This document shows positions 1 through 14,200 of a DNA stretch of 64,000 bases, piece by piece. Source of the stretch: Branchiostoma lanceolatum (lineage: Eukaryota > Chordata > Leptocardii > Amphioxiformes > Branchiostomatidae); assembly GCF_035083965.1 (NCBI RefSeq), contig NC_089726.1, positions 12,901,501-12,965,500 of the forward strand, in the 5' to 3' direction. The notes beneath the pieces are model-generated. The model had not been told where the DNA came from, did no database searches, and saw only the letters and a program-made list of their open reading frames with translations. Each line of letters starts with the position of its first letter. The stretch's first letter is position 1. A program made the position numbers and the translations under genes.

Positions 1-2551
1 ATAGAAAAAAATCACCAGCAACTGCAACTTGAATGCAATCATCATCTATAGTTACAATCTCTCAATGCAATTAAGATCACGGGAATACTGTAGCTACAAT
101 GTCCCTGTGCAAATCTGATAAACACATCAGCCACCTGGCAAAAGCTAACAGAACTGCAGGGAGATTTTACCCAGACATGAAACTGAGTCAATACACACAT
201 TGCAACTTGCAAGCTTTCTCATTGTGAGTGTCAATAACTGCAAAAGTGTTTAAGTTGCATCAAAAAAATTAGGCACCCATAAATATAAATATCCTTGCAC
301 TTGCATGTTTTTTCCATTCATAAACAAGATGTCACAAAACTGTGAGATGTTCCATTTCTATACCAACCCCCAACTCTTCTGTTTATTGACACTGGTCTAA
401 ATAAACAAGTATAATGGCTGTGTGATGAAAACTTTGACAAACAAGACATACATATAACACAAACATCTTATGTTAAAAGAATATCCAGCCCAAAAAGAAC
501 AAATAAGAGGAAATGTTGAAATAACAAAATCCATCACCAGGAACAGAATTCCAAGGTCATATTCATCAGTGACATTTTATCATATCAGGTATGTACCATA
601 TGGTAAAATTCTACAAAATTCCAGGGCAAGAGAAAGCAAGGTTTCAGTACAGCACCGACTAAGCGATATGTTAACAGTATACTACTTTACGGTGATGTGC
701 TTTGCGAGGAGCACACTAAGGTATATTTTTTGCGGTTCTCTCATAGAGCAAGGATGTTTATTTGTGCAGGATAACTGTAACTTGACACACAAAGTGTCCT
801 CTATGCCTGTATGTGATTTACTTTAGAAATTGAATTATGGCTGTGAAAACATACAGCCTTTACAGTGGAATTGGGTTGGAAAGTGTTTCCTAATGGGAAT
901 TCAATTTACATAACCTTTGATCCTTTGTCCATAATACAATTGGGTGGAATGCACTTTACCTTGCACAATATGGCAACATGTGATTCAACAGGTATATATT
1001 ATGCCTAATATTACTGCCAAGTTGTTAGAATATACAGGTGGTAATGCAAAAACTAATTTGAATAATAAACAGGTCTACTACATTCTCAATAATACATGAT
1101 AAGGAGAAAGGTGCTACACATTCATTTGTTTGCTACATAGGAAAAGAAATCACTATCAGAACTGTGTCTCAATTCAAGTTCAAAGACTACCGATAGGAAA
1201 CATTATCCCTGTGCTATTGACCTCCTACCAATGCAATGAGCAGCGCTTCAGCTAGATTATTGGTTTTCCCGCTCCCAGCACAAATGTACATCTCCCAGAT
1301 AACTGGCCTGGGAAACGAGCGAACGCCAGGGGTGCTCCCGTTTAATTGCCTCGGTCAAGCTGTGCAAATCCATTTTCTGACCTTGGCAGTGAAATGTCAG
1401 GATATGCAGAAGATACATGTCTGCCCTAATCCCATGCAGTTGCCATGGAAATTGCCACTTCATATGCCTTAACACACATGAAGGTCACAGGTCCCCTAGG
1501 CGCATCATCAAATCATATATAGTACAGTGTGAGAAATATGCAGCGATTTACATATATATGTAATTACAGCACCATGTAATATTCTTTGTTTAGGTCAGAT
1601 GAGTTTCACCTTGGTGACTCAGGTATGAAATCATGCTTATTCCCTGTGGTACATCGGCTTACTCACTGACATTCAAACTATTGCATCAGGGACAGGTGCG
1701 GTTTTTCTCTATGCCAAAACACAATAAAAGCTTTATTGCCTCAAATACTATAAAGTCTACCTGGTATCAACCCACAGGGTACACTTCAAACCTATATATC
1801 ATATTTGTACGGAAAAATTTTTTATGATGTATAAAACTCAGTTGAAATTTTATGGAGAAAAATTAGTTCCTTCCGTTTCAATCCCTCTGATGATGATAAT
1901 CAAAGTTATTGATGCCAATAAAATGGCTGATATTGCTGTAAACCCAGCGTTAAATGCCATAACTACTGTTGGGACACTGCAATCTGTGGTTTGACTTACA
2001 TACAGCGACATTCACTTTACACTGCACCCATAAATAACCAGACTTGACAGCACTGCCTGAGGGGACAACAATTCACCTCCGGCATGGGAACAAAGCAGTT
2101 GAAGCTTTTCATAGCAGTGAAATTGGTGCACGACAAGCCACAGTGATGTGATGCATGCCCCGCTGTCTCTAACAATTACCAAACAGGATCGCTCAACTCG
2201 TATAATTGGACGAGGTGATCATATTAACAATGCCCGAACAGGGAGCAAACCTTTTAGAGCACAGGGGAGACTAGAAGGCCATTCATAAGCAGAAACATTT
2301 CATCGATTGATCTGGTTGTATTCTCGTAACTATTATAGTAGTGCAGTACTTAGAATACTGATGATAAAACTTTGTCTGAATAAAGATGAAATAGTAAAAA
2401 GAAATACCTTCTAGGAGTGTGAAGGAGATGACAATGCATAAAAGCAATTCAGCTCCTAAAAGTGTGACAAATTGATCAAGGTAGGTACCAATTATGTAAT
2501 TGTAAATTGTGTAAGAAAATTTAGCAAGGCCTGCATGCTACAATCATCCAG

Positions 2552-2615
2552 CTAGGTGGCCAGGGCTTTCAGGGTGTCCGACATTCCGGCAGCCCAGTTT
2601 CCCACGCCTTGGACG
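2552..2615 (-). CDS. Candidate terminal coding exon inside the MAGI-like intron
   Basis: On the minus strand a pyrimidine-rich tract followed by TTGATAG makes a good splice acceptor. After one leading base there are 20 codons with mostly G/C third positions, reading VQGVGNWAAGMSDTLKALAT, then TAG. The surrounding DNA is AT-rich and non-coding in character, so this island stands out. The incoming phase needed (2) does not fit the phase-1 donor of the upstream PDZ exon, so it would belong to intervening exons or a nested gene. I do not recognise the peptide. Chance is a real alternative for so short an exon. Confidence 0.28.
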
Positions 2616-3410
2616 CTATCAAGAAAAACAGACGCTGTCAATTTTACCAGGATGCAGTTGACACACAGACAGATACAATGCTGGACCTACTTCTATACTT
2701 ACTCTGCTTTGTCAGATGAAAACAAATGAATCTAATCTGAAACACTAGTCCAGGACAGCCGTATATCAACATTGTGTCTACCATAACATGGCTGGGATGA
2801 TAATGAGACACCATAAACAGGGCCCACAGCTCCCATTTGCTTTCTGGTTATAATTATACCATGTAAATAAACCTGACCAGGGAGGAAGGGTCTGAAGGGG
2901 TGACTGACAGTGCTGAGGATGGCCAGCATGACAGTTTCAGTAACTTGAGAGGAAATAGGTCAGAACCTGTTGATTACAAGTAGCAGTCTGTAAACAAAGT
3001 ATGGCTTCAAATGTAGCTACCAGACATAGACACACATACACAAACACCAAAACATTTGTGAACTGCTACCTGTAGCTGATTGTGCCCCCTGGTGGAGCCA
3101 CCTTAAGTGGCCGTTAGGAGTATGATCCCAACATTACTTCATATCAAATGTATACCAACAGGATCACCACTGTACAATATGTAAGAAGCCATTTTGTCAT
3201 GATCACAATCAGAGCACAGGCTTACATTTTGATATATAAGTTATAACACTGTCACATGCAATAGTACATATATATCTAGTCTGTATAACCAAACTCCAGC
3301 TGTCCGGGGATTTCTGTCCCCTCCCCGCGCTATGCGGTTACAGGGCAGCAAGCCGTTACAGGAGCTTCATTGAGTTCAGGCTAATATATATCCATGTATA
3401 TATATCCATG

Positions 3411-4469
3411 TACTGTAAGTCTACTTAGATCCGCGGGGCCTAAAATCCGCGGTTTCGGGCAAATGGAGAATCCGCGGTGGTTCTAAATTCGCGCTGGGCG
3501 ATGAGTAGAAAAAAATAACTGAATACTGCCATCAGAAAATGTTTGGTTAATTTTTAAAAATCAAAAATGTTACGAAGGTCGCCACAAAACTGCTTCAAAA
3601 TCGTCAGAAAATGCGGTCCACGCCGAAACTGTGACGGGGAATTCCCGCCTTGTGATCACGTGAAATCTTGCAGTCAACCAATCAGAGCAAAGTTTTTCTG
3701 ACTCAAACCAATCAGCGCTTAGAACAGGCGGTAAACAAGAGTAAACAAAGATGGCGGCCCAGCCCGGCCCTTGCCGCTAGCGCGCTGTATTTTGAAGTAA
3801 AATCACGGCGTAAACACGACTCATCTACCCTACCTAAGCAGAATTTCCACGGGAAGAAAATTAAAGGGATAGATTCTCCAGCGAATACGACCACAAATGG
3901 CGGCGAATGGCGGCAAATCACAGCGTAGGGACTCAAATGCTCGGGCGAAAATCTTTTTTTTCTTTACGTATTTTTGCTGGCTTTCTTGAAAAACAGGTTT
4001 TTAATGAGATCAACATATGTCAAAGGCACCGATATCGATGGTTTGCAAGCATAACAATAGCAAGAAACAAAAGAGCGTGATTGTACGCCGGTAAACGGCG
4101 TCCCCACGCCCGTAACAACAATGCAAAGCCAAAATTGTGGCGTGTATCTCCATAGTTATTTTCTGATTTCTCGGTAAATTACTCTGTGTGTAGCGGTCGG
4201 GAGTAGCGACGCCGCTCGGCCAAACTCCTGCGAATCATATGTAATATCTCTTGTTAACTCGTATGTACTGTGTAAAAGCTTGTCATGTTTTACACAATCG
4301 CGTGCATTGTTTATGTGTCGCTTTTCCCTGAAGTCGAGCTCACTCGTATATGTGGGGAGGGGGGCAAAAGTACGATAAACATATCCGCGGGGAAATTGAT
4401 TCGCGGCGCAGAGGTCGCCGCGGATCCCGCGGATCTAATTATACCGCGGATCTAAGTAGACTTACAGTA
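3411..4469. mobile_element. Non-autonomous DNA transposon with TA target duplication
   Basis: Perfect 26-bp terminal inverted repeats occupy 3411-3436 and 4444-4469 (outer bases TACTGTAAGTCTACTTAGAT). The outermost TA on each side is best read as the duplicated target, leaving CTGTAAG...CTTACAG ends. CCGCGG-containing subterminal repeats follow at both ends. The interior (about 1 kb) has CCAAT-like boxes and an AAGATGGCGGC start-like context but no transposase ORF. TA duplication and this end structure fit the Tc1/mariner superfamily (pogo/Tigger-like); that assignment is inference. Confidence 0.8.
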
Positions 4470-7400
4470 TGTTTAGGCACTAAAACGGTCTAACAGCTTT
4501 AAATCTGCAAGACTTTCAAGAGTACATTTAGCATATATACTCAAGCTACAAACACATGTTTGAAGATGCTATATATAAGATTAGACAAATATATAAAATG
4601 TATGCAATGGCACAACAATATAGTATCTGTGACCTACATGTACACAAAACTGCAGCTGTGTAAAACTGGTAACAGATATCATGAGTAGCAGCCAAACCGT
4701 TAATGCTGGACAATTCCTGTTTACTGCTAGACTTCCGCTCAACCACACCTTCTATTGTATGAAGACTCATGTTCCCTTTCAAATATAGCAGATACAAGTT
4801 ACCTGTACAAGCAGTCACAACATTTTACACCCAACTCAACTGTATGCAATGACTCACCTACAGAGGGGTGGAATTCTTAATGAAAAGTTCCTGATATTCT
4901 AGAGCTTACTGAGCTACCTAAAAATGAAAGGGCGCAAACCTTTTCACCTAGCAGAGGGGCAACCGTTACAAAGGAAACAGTTCCGGGGCAAAAGGTCACT
5001 AACCCCAGCCCTGACAAGTCTCCCAGGGGAAGATAACATCCCTGGGTAACCATAATTTGAAAGTTAATGACTGACAGAGTCCAGTTAGTACAGGATAGCA
5101 AGCTACACGAACAGGGGCAAACTGTACACCTTACAGTATTGGCATTTCAGATGTAGAAAAAGTGAGAGTGCTCACTGTTCACACCGAAAACCAATCCTCT
5201 CACCTGTTTGCACAATTAGCGCTATTTACATTAAACAGGCAGGCGACAGGTAATTCCTTACTCCTGTTACATTGTTTGGTCCCACGAGGTTCAGCTGTGG
5301 TCACATTTAACAGACTGGGAAGGTACAGACTGCAGGAACTGCACGGAACAGTTCAGTAACAACAACAGAACTGTCAACAGTGAGCATGTTTGTATACGCC
5401 AGGTCTGTGGTACACAATGGTACAAAACCATGGACAGCCCTGCCTGAACCTCACTTCTCCCTCGGTGGTATTTTTAGAACCACACCAGACAATGCCAATC
5501 GTAAACAAAATGTTCTTCACTACATTGTGTTTCAATATTTTGGTTCCTTCAAAAACTGATATCTTCTAGTGTAGAATTTACCAACCTTTTGCCAGGAAAC
5601 AATACATTATTGAAGTTATGATCTACTCAACGTGCATGCCAGTCACATTATAAGCAACATGCTGTTTAGACTACAGCCAATCCCCACTTTCCTATGTACT
5701 ATAACAAATCCTTGCTGGTATAGAAACATTCCATGTTATCCTAGTAAACATTGCAAGGAGATTGCTGTTAGCTCACTCACTCAATAGAACAACAGACTTA
5801 CATGTGGAACCAGCAGGTTCATGTCTGTCTCCAGGCAGGTCCCACCAACTGTGTGTGCCCCACCTGTCTCACACACCTGTCTCACACAATAGGATCTCAT
5901 TATCCGCAAGGTAGCCTGCTTATGTATGCATGCGAATCAATGGATGATATTTCAATCAAGTGTGCTGCTTTTCAATTATCTCCATGAAGAAAAATAAGCA
6001 CTTTCTATTCATCTGTTATCTGCAGGCACTGTGACATCTATATGTATGGCTATGAATCATGCATGCTACACAAAACATTTATAACTTCGGTGCATATGAA
6101 TATGATGAATGGACATGAGGCGGAAGTATGACTATCCTAGTGCAAGCCAAGAAATACAACCAATTCCCAATTAATTTTTGCTCTTGATCCTACATAGACC
6201 CATCATACCCCTTCATCAGGCAACAGTAACCATCCCTATTTCCTGGTAAGCAAAGTTTTTAAATCACACTAACTAGCTGGTTATAGATCATCATTAGCTT
6301 GATCAAGATAGTTTAGGTTTGACATCTCTATCTGTATACACAGCAACTTTGCAGTAATCTAACCTAACATCTTTCACAGTCTGTCTTTTCTTCTGGAAAA
6401 CATGTCCAGGAATTCTAAGTAATGTTTCCCTTGGCCTTCAGTACTACATTATGGCCACATGGTATGTCTGACAAGGAAATGACTTTGGTACAACCCCCAG
6501 ACTCTTGAGCGATAAGATAGCACATGCGCTAACAGCCAAACGACATGGATTAACTTGGCAAGTTTTACAAGCATGGACCGCACATTCAGCCTTGTCTATC
6601 AGGCTTTCAGGCCAAGAGGTGCTTTTGCACGATAACTTGCAGCTGTGCAAAAGACAAGATGAAATGTCTTCACGGATAACAACTTTGTACAGCTGCAGTT
6701 CTGTGTATCGTACAGGACCTGAGCCATGACACTGCCCACCACTCACTGCATAGCCTCCTATTGTTACACAAATACAGGCAAGCCAACGGTACGCTATACA
6801 CACAAGCTGAGTCATGCAACCTTTCATCCTACAGATACATAATAAACAACACTGCCAATGTCTTCAAAAATGTCCTAACATTTGCAAATTTCTTACGGAT
6901 TGTCCTTAGTCTACAAAACAATGACCACACCATACGTCCCAAATCTACCAAACCTACCTTTCCATTGTTCAGGTGTTGAATAAATATGATCACGTCCACT
7001 GCCCAGATCGGGTTGCCTGGTGGTGGAGAGGGTATGATAGGGGATTTTGAAAATACCATTTCAGCCTTACAGGTTTCTGAAAGTCCTCATTTCCAGACTT
7101 AGGTACAGTGTTCATCAAGTATTTAATGGCTACGTAGTCCTTCATACAAGTTTGACTTTGGACTACGCCCTTTATTGCAATGTATAAACGTATCCCTATG
7201 AGTCACTGAAATAACTTTGTCTTTGTTCTACCCAAGACAACTTACATGTGCAAATAACAACGAACCATAAGAAAACAATGAACCATCCAAAAGAATGTGG
7301 AAATGACACTTGATATATGGCACACCTTGTTAGAACAGGATATAAACAATGTAAAACATTCCTTCAAAGTATCTCTGAACACCCCAAAGGGCTGGAAAAA

Positions 7401-8142
7401 TATATGTTATTTCATCGAACTACAAATAACACAATGGCACTGGCATGGAAATCCAGGGACTTCATACCATGAAAGACATTTCCTTACTATAATAAATAAC
7501 AGAAATTCTTGTTATTGTAGTGTGTAATGCATGATGTATAAAGTTTAGATACAAAGAGCAAATTCCATTCTAACTGCTGTCCTAACACTTGCTATTTGCT
7601 CTTGTACTTGTTATAGGGTACATACATGTATCTAACCTAGGAGCCTTATCACCACATACAGTGCTACTTCAAGCCAATTCAACAATCCTACAATTAAAAG
7701 GGGTGTCACCTGTGCGTTAACTGTCTCCACACCTTTGTTAATCTGTGTTCCTTTGTGTATCACAGGTAAACTGTTTTAATGTGTCAAGCTTCACACAGTG
7801 TCCAGATGGGTCATTGATGGTGACTAAGTACTGCTAAACACACTGTCATTAAACATGTCCCATGGGTGGACCAAAGTTTACACTGCTGTTTTCACAAATT
7901 CTCTCAACAAATTTTTTACATCAAACCAATGATTTTATTGAACTTGTTTACATAACAGTAATACATGTATACAATTGTTTAGTACTTTATTTAGAGTACT
8001 AATGTTTATCCTAATTAGACCTAGTATTTTTGTACCAATCAAATGACCTGTGCAAGGTGCATTATGGTCAACCATAAGAAGGAACTCTTACAACGAACCT
8101 ACAACGAAAGGTTAATCTACAATGTAAAAACCTAAATGATGA

Positions 8143-8225
8143 TGATGATGATTATGTTCGTCCCAAACAACTCATATCTCAGGCTCTAATAGGCCTTATA
8201 ATTATATAGATCTATTACCTTACTT
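8143..8225 (-). repeat. Possible LINE 3' tail with ATC microsatellite
   Basis: Read on the minus strand, a GGGACGAACATAATC segment ends in an (ATC)n run. This resembles the plus-strand tail at 25940-26022 (GGGGCACGAACATACAATAAA then ATC repeats). Both look like 3' ends of L2/CR1-type retroelements, which finish in short tandem repeats. No coding remnant is attached. Confidence 0.25.
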
Positions 8226-9793
8226 AACATTTATATGACATGGAAACTATAACCCTTCTGGTCTGTGTAATAGTAAAAACCATAAAGAAAGGCGTTACAA
8301 CAAGAGTAACAAAGTGAGAAAGAAAGTAAACCATACCTTAATTATTGTAGATATTCATAGAGTGAAGAAATCGCAGTTTCCCTCATGGCGAACGTTACAG
8401 CGTCCTGTCCTTGCCTACATACCTTGCCTCTGCTCTACCATACACGTCTCTTTCCTGACAACCTTTCAGAATGCTGAAGTACAGAATACAAAGTCCAGAC
8501 AAACGCTGTTTGACGCGTGGGCCAGTCAGCGGCATTGTTGTACTGAACTAATGACCCTGGTTTCCCTTGGAGAAGGGCTCTGAGGAACAATGACTGGTCC
8601 AGCCTTTTCTTCTCATAACCTGGCCAATTTTCAGCACAAAAGGCTTCAGTTGTGAAGATGATAACAGTCATGTAATGTACAATGTGCGCATCTTCCAGGC
8701 TTCCTTGCACAAGAGTGGTGGTTCATGTCCAACCTTGACAAAAAACTGCAGCTTTGCCAATATCACATTATCAGACATACTATATGCACAGGTATGACTA
8801 AAGATAGAACTAATCGTAAAATTGAGCCTTATATATCCCTATCCCTTGAACACATACCAATAAATAGCCCAGCTGCTATTGTATGTCATACTTAAAGTAA
8901 GTAGAATGGCTCAAGGTAGAGTGAACTGACGCATTAATCTGAAACAACATCTGCCTCTTCCCCCATAAAAGTACTTTACGTAGGGTAAAATTGATTTTAT
9001 CCCTGGTGCGTGTACCTAGTGTATTTCTTAGCCACTTTTAAATTTTAGTTGAGAGTATGAAACATTGGAAGGTCTTTTTGAAAATAGTCACATGGAATCG
9101 TTATAATCGTATCGTGTAACAAACTTGTATCTCTATTTATATTTATAGGTGTGACTTGATGTAAGAGTGAAATAGGATTGTGACATTTTGGTAACACATG
9201 AACAATGGGCTCAGCCCCACCCCCCTCATGATGCACATTGCAGCCATTTGTCAATATGGACAGCACCAAAAGCATGATAGCTAGGCAGTTGCAGTACAAC
9301 CCATAATCAACAGGTGTCTCTGCTATCCATAAGTCACAGATCCACCAGGCTTGATTGAAAAGCATAAAGCGTGAAGGCTTAATTTGGCTTCATTTTCTTC
9401 CCCATTTGTCATCTGCTGAAGGATAAAAAATCAATCCGGGAGGTGACCCGTACGACCACATAAGCAATTCACTCGGAAGTGATGCGCCTGGGAAAGGGTG
9501 ATGCAAAGGTTATCTGAATCTGTCATAGTTACACCTGAGTCCTAAACGTGTCATTATCTACACCTGGTGTATACCAAACCTGCATTTCAGCATACCTGTC
9601 GGACACCTAAGGTGAGAAAGAGATGATTCCTCTAGTTCATCAGTCCATTAAATCAGCACTTGACTGCAAGCCATTAACGACACATGGCGGAAGGGGGAAA
9701 ATAAATCATACATGAAAGAGTGCAAGGCAAACGAGATGAGATTAAAAAAACACCCAGTGGTATTGACAATCTACTTCTGCTCCTATGATGACA

Positions 9794-9853
9794 CTGTACG
9801 GGAATCGTTACAATCATTGCCACCTGTACGGGAATCGTTACAATCATTGCCAA
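9794..9853. repeat. 30-bp direct tandem duplication
   Basis: The unit beginning CTGTACGGGAATCGTTACAA is present twice in immediate succession with no internal mismatch. It is a simple local duplication with no coding content. Confidence 0.9.
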
Positions 9854-10542
9854 ATGTACGTCACTGAAATACTTTGTCAATTACTCAGGAAGATGGATAA
9901 GAATGCGACAAATCCTACCCTGTGGAATAGACAATGCAATTATATCAGATCCTCTCCACTCGGGCTGCAGTGCTATCCACACTGTATGGGGCGTTCAAGT
10001 AAAATCCTGTGGTATCGTCAAACAGCCTAAGGCAAGAAGGAGGCATCTGCAGACAGCCAAGATTATCAAGTACAGATGACAGGGAGAGGCAATACAAGAC
10101 AGCCGGGATGCTCACGTTCCTTCCAAGGTCCGAGACACTGCTCGACTGCTGTGGAGCGCACGTCCGATTCGCCCGGCCCCTTCTGCACCATCAGGCAAGA
10201 TGGTACCGCATGATGTAAAATTGATGCACCATTACGAGGTGCTGGAGTCCAAGTACCCGCGCTGTGATCGTGTTTGGAGAAGTTGAATAACCAGAAGTTA
10301 TTGGGAGGGGACGGCTGCCTCAGTAATGTCACATTATAATGTCCACAAATTGAATATCCTCCACAAAATGTGTTGAGGGTTCGTAAGTAGAAAGTGGTTT
10401 TAAGGCTGCCAAGAAGCAGTTCCCAGGTGCATTCTGTTCCTTGAATTATTATACTGCTTTGGTGGGGGATGCCCTTGCGTAGACATAACAGTTTTATGAG
10501 GTTCTATCCCTATAGTCATCAATCATTATGGATATCGTGGTA

Positions 10543-11271
10543 GAGTCAATTCTACATTACCGAGAGGGTGTTTGTTGCCTTTTGTTCTAACATTTACAAA
10601 ACCTTTGTAACAATCTATGTGAGATAAGTAACTGTTAAGAACAATTTCCGACATTTATTTGGTGTTCTAAATATTTTCTGCTGTGTTCCAACAGGTTAAA
10701 CAAATTTCCAACATTGAACACATTATTTGTATTAGTTTCTAGACTGTTGCAACATAGATTGATTATTTGTTTGAACATGTTCCAACATTCTACAAATATG
10801 ATATAACTGGGTCAGTGGGCTGGGAACAGGGCAATTCACACATCTCTTCAAAGTATAGGGGATTAGGCCTAGGTGCCATGCATAGACACCTAAAGACAAA
10901 AGAGTTGCCAGTGTCCAGACGTGAAATCTAAAAATATACAGAGGCAGACAATAGAGCCTGATTAGCAACTACTTTTATGGGGGCAATAACCCAAATCTAC
11001 CATTTTGAGAATGATGCAAAATGTTGAAACATGTTCCAACAGTAGAACAATCACACAGATGTTTGAAAACTGTTCTAAATAAAGAGATATTTGTGCAAAT
11101 ACTTTCATAATATTTCCAAAAATATATAGATGAGTTCAAACATGTTCAAACTTTCATTTCTAATTGTTTGAACGGTCTGGAATTATTTTGACTGAAATAG
11201 TCTTTTCTCTAAAATTGTTCAAACTTATTAGCAATATCATCTGAAAACCCTCTCGGTGACATGGAATTGAC
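10543..11271. mobile_element. Non-autonomous TIR element flanked by TA
   Basis: Imperfect terminal inverted repeats of about 30 bp (left begins GAGTCAATTCTACATTACCG, right ends in its near reverse complement) are flanked by TA on both sides. The interior is AT-rich with no transposase ORF. It carries many variants of a TGTTCYAACA motif in both orientations. TA flanks suggest a Tc1/mariner-type origin, but the ends match no family I can name. Confidence 0.72.
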
Positions 11272-14200
11272 TCTAACATACAATATACCAAAATTTTTAT
11301 TTTGAAGCATTTTTTTGAGACACGGATCAACGGCACTATGCTCTAAATTTCTTTTTGGAAATGACAAAATTGTTTGCTGCTGTTCTAATCTTCCGACTGA
11401 GCTGGTAATCTGCACCTTACACAAACATTCACTTGCCATAAAATGAACAAAAACGTCTCCTGTGAGCCCTCAGGCAGTGTTGAGTACGGAGAGTACACAC
11501 GTAAATCACCACATCTTCTACAGCTTGGAAACTGATCTCTAAAAGCATACTATCTGATGTTGAGAAATGTCTCGGGCACTGCTTAGTTGTGAATCATAGC
11601 AATATGCCATGGAAGGAAGGTAAGTTCAAAGTCACTGCTGGCAGGAATTTACGACAGTAGTTATCAATCTACCGTGGCGACTGCTACCCTGTTAATATGA
11701 AGCTATAAAACTGTGTAACTTTCAGCAGTATTTCTATGACTGGTAATAAAAGCTGTCTCTTCCCTCAAGACTGGGTTATAAATTGCATAACTGATCAGAA
11801 GTGATAGTAGAAAATGTTTCAGGCAGTTAAATAATATGGCTGTGTTTTATCCAATAAGGACATGAATAAAAATATAAAATATTCTTTGAGGTCACAACTT
11901 ACAAATTAACAAAATTACAGATACAGGAATGACTGATGGACAATTAGATCTTAATCAATCTTGCTCCATATAGATGGCTAGACAGCCCAACAAATATTTC
12001 TATCTTTACTTCACATCTTGCCCCTTACTAAGTCTTTGTTTCTTCTCTGAACAACATCAACCAAGGCCCTTCAAACCAGCTTGTTAAAAGAAATGCATAA
12101 TTTTGTCTCTATCAAATGCACTCTTTGAAGTCTTTCTCCTGTAATTCACGGTGCACAATACAGGATACAGAAAAAAATAAATCATATGTTATTTAATTTC
12201 ATCTACCTGCAATACCAGGCCAGCTTTGTCAATCCCTGACCTCCAGGAACAGATGAAAGGGTGTGAATGACAGATATAACTGCTAATAAAATGCTTTCGG
12301 TTGGCAAAAAATTACTGCTAGCATCACTCTTCCACTTCATCAAAGGAAACGACCCTGACAGAAGTCTGGCAAAGCCTCCTCACACAAACACCTCGTCACA
12401 CCTGCACTGAAATATTCATACCTGATGATATAAAAAGTCTTTCCTGACACATGATGAAGTTTCTTCTCTGATCTACCATGGGTGGTACTCTCCATCTTGT
12501 CTTTATCCTGACTTTGAAGTTACTTTCCAAACACCCGTGACTCTGGCAGTTCCTTATGACGCCATCAATCGTAGGTTCAGCACCAAGGAAAGCTCACAGT
12601 GCTGCAACACTCCATAATCCACTAGGAGGGTGCCTAACACTTACAAATGGTTATACTTACAGAGAGACCTGCGGGGAAACTTTATTTCCATATACTGGCA
12701 GCAAGGGAGATCTGGAGATAGACTGAACGTTTATAGCAACATTCAAGGCCGTAAAAGATGTGATGCTGCAGCAACATACATAGTCTTCATTGTCTGATCT
12801 GAATAGAAACAAGGCCGTTTTTCTTGTAGGTTATCTTCAAAAAAAGTAAAGATAACTGGGAAGGATGACAATGCAGCAGAAACAAAAAATGGCATATCAT
12901 CTAAATCATCAGACTAATATTTAGACTTTATTTAGGTCTTTTCTGTCTTGCCAATTGCCAAGTGTCTTCTTCCTATTCATGGCCTATTTCCAGTTGACCC
13001 TTATACTTATGCTGGACATCGGTATCGCCAGTGTCATCACTTTTATCACTGTCTTAATACAGACATCTATCTTCTTCAAAGGTTGAGGGATCCAGTCAAT
13101 CTCTCAGGATTTTATATGACATAACAGCAGGCTGGAAACATACTTTAGAGAGATGGTACGTTTCAGATAAGATCAAAGAAGTACCTTACTTTCTGGCAAC
13201 ACCAAAGGACACTGTTTACAGGTCTCCCACTGGTACTATCAGTACTCCACATCTCTTCTCTGTGTCTCCGAGCAGGTAACCAGCTCTATCTCACAGGAAA
13301 GGATTCTCGCAGACAAAAACCTGTTTTCAGCTTGCAGAGATGAAACCAAAGATACCAGTAGCTCCCTTTTGCCCTGGGGGTAAAGTTGTTGGACTGCACA
13401 ACAAGTTGCTAACTGCTTGTGATCGTGTTGCCGCCTATTTTTTTTTGGCAGCAGAGGCACCTAGAAATGGGCAACATTTCCTTCAAGTTCTGTAATCTTT
13501 TATTTAAGTCGTCGAAACATCAAACGAATTCAGCTTCACAGGGGAGCAAAGCCATTGAGAGTCTTTTTCCACCAAACTGGAGCATGCTTAGATCAAAGAT
13601 AAGATGCCCCGAAGTGAAGTCAAATGCAAGAATACTGAAAGTGCCATTAAATCTACATTTGCAGAGAGTACTTCCATCCAAATGGTGTTCGATTGACACC
13701 AACATCAAGGACAAGTCTGTTGGGGTAATTCTCACATCAATGCTTCCTTTGATCTTGTACATCGTTGCTGTTTATTCAGGAAGCTCCAGTATTGTGGTCA
13801 AAGCAGCTTAGCTCTTACCTGAGCAGACATGCTTTCGTCTCAAGGAAGTGCCATGTGTTCTACTGGATCCTGTTGCATTTATTCACTATCAAACCAACAC
13901 ACTGATAGACATACATCAAATGGAGCAGGCTTCTAATGCACAAGGCTGTTTGTGGCTGTTTATGCAGGAAGAAGTTCCAGGGCCCAGTATTATTGCCAAA
14001 GCTGCTCTTGCCCACACAGACTGTTTGGGACTGAAGGAAATGTCCTGTGTTCGAACAAGTAGTTTAAACATGTAGATATCAGCTCCGCATGGTTTGAGGC
14101 TCTGCTTATGCCCAGGCCAGTTGCTGACAAAACGATACACTTACAGCAGTAGCACCAATGCACATATTGTACAATGGTGGCACAGAATAATGCATATTTC

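Noticed and set aside
3668-3928. 86-residue ORF inside the 3411-4469 transposon as a transposase remnant
   Set aside because: No DDE or helix-turn-helix signature, and it overlaps an equally long ORF on the other strand.
6444-6827. 127-residue minus-strand ORF
   Set aside because: Composition and codon use look non-coding; overlapping open frames on the other strand are equally good.
13419-13811. 130-residue plus-strand ORF in the MAGI-like intron
   Set aside because: No recognisable domain, AT-biased codons and no splice or promoter support; likely chance in a large intron.
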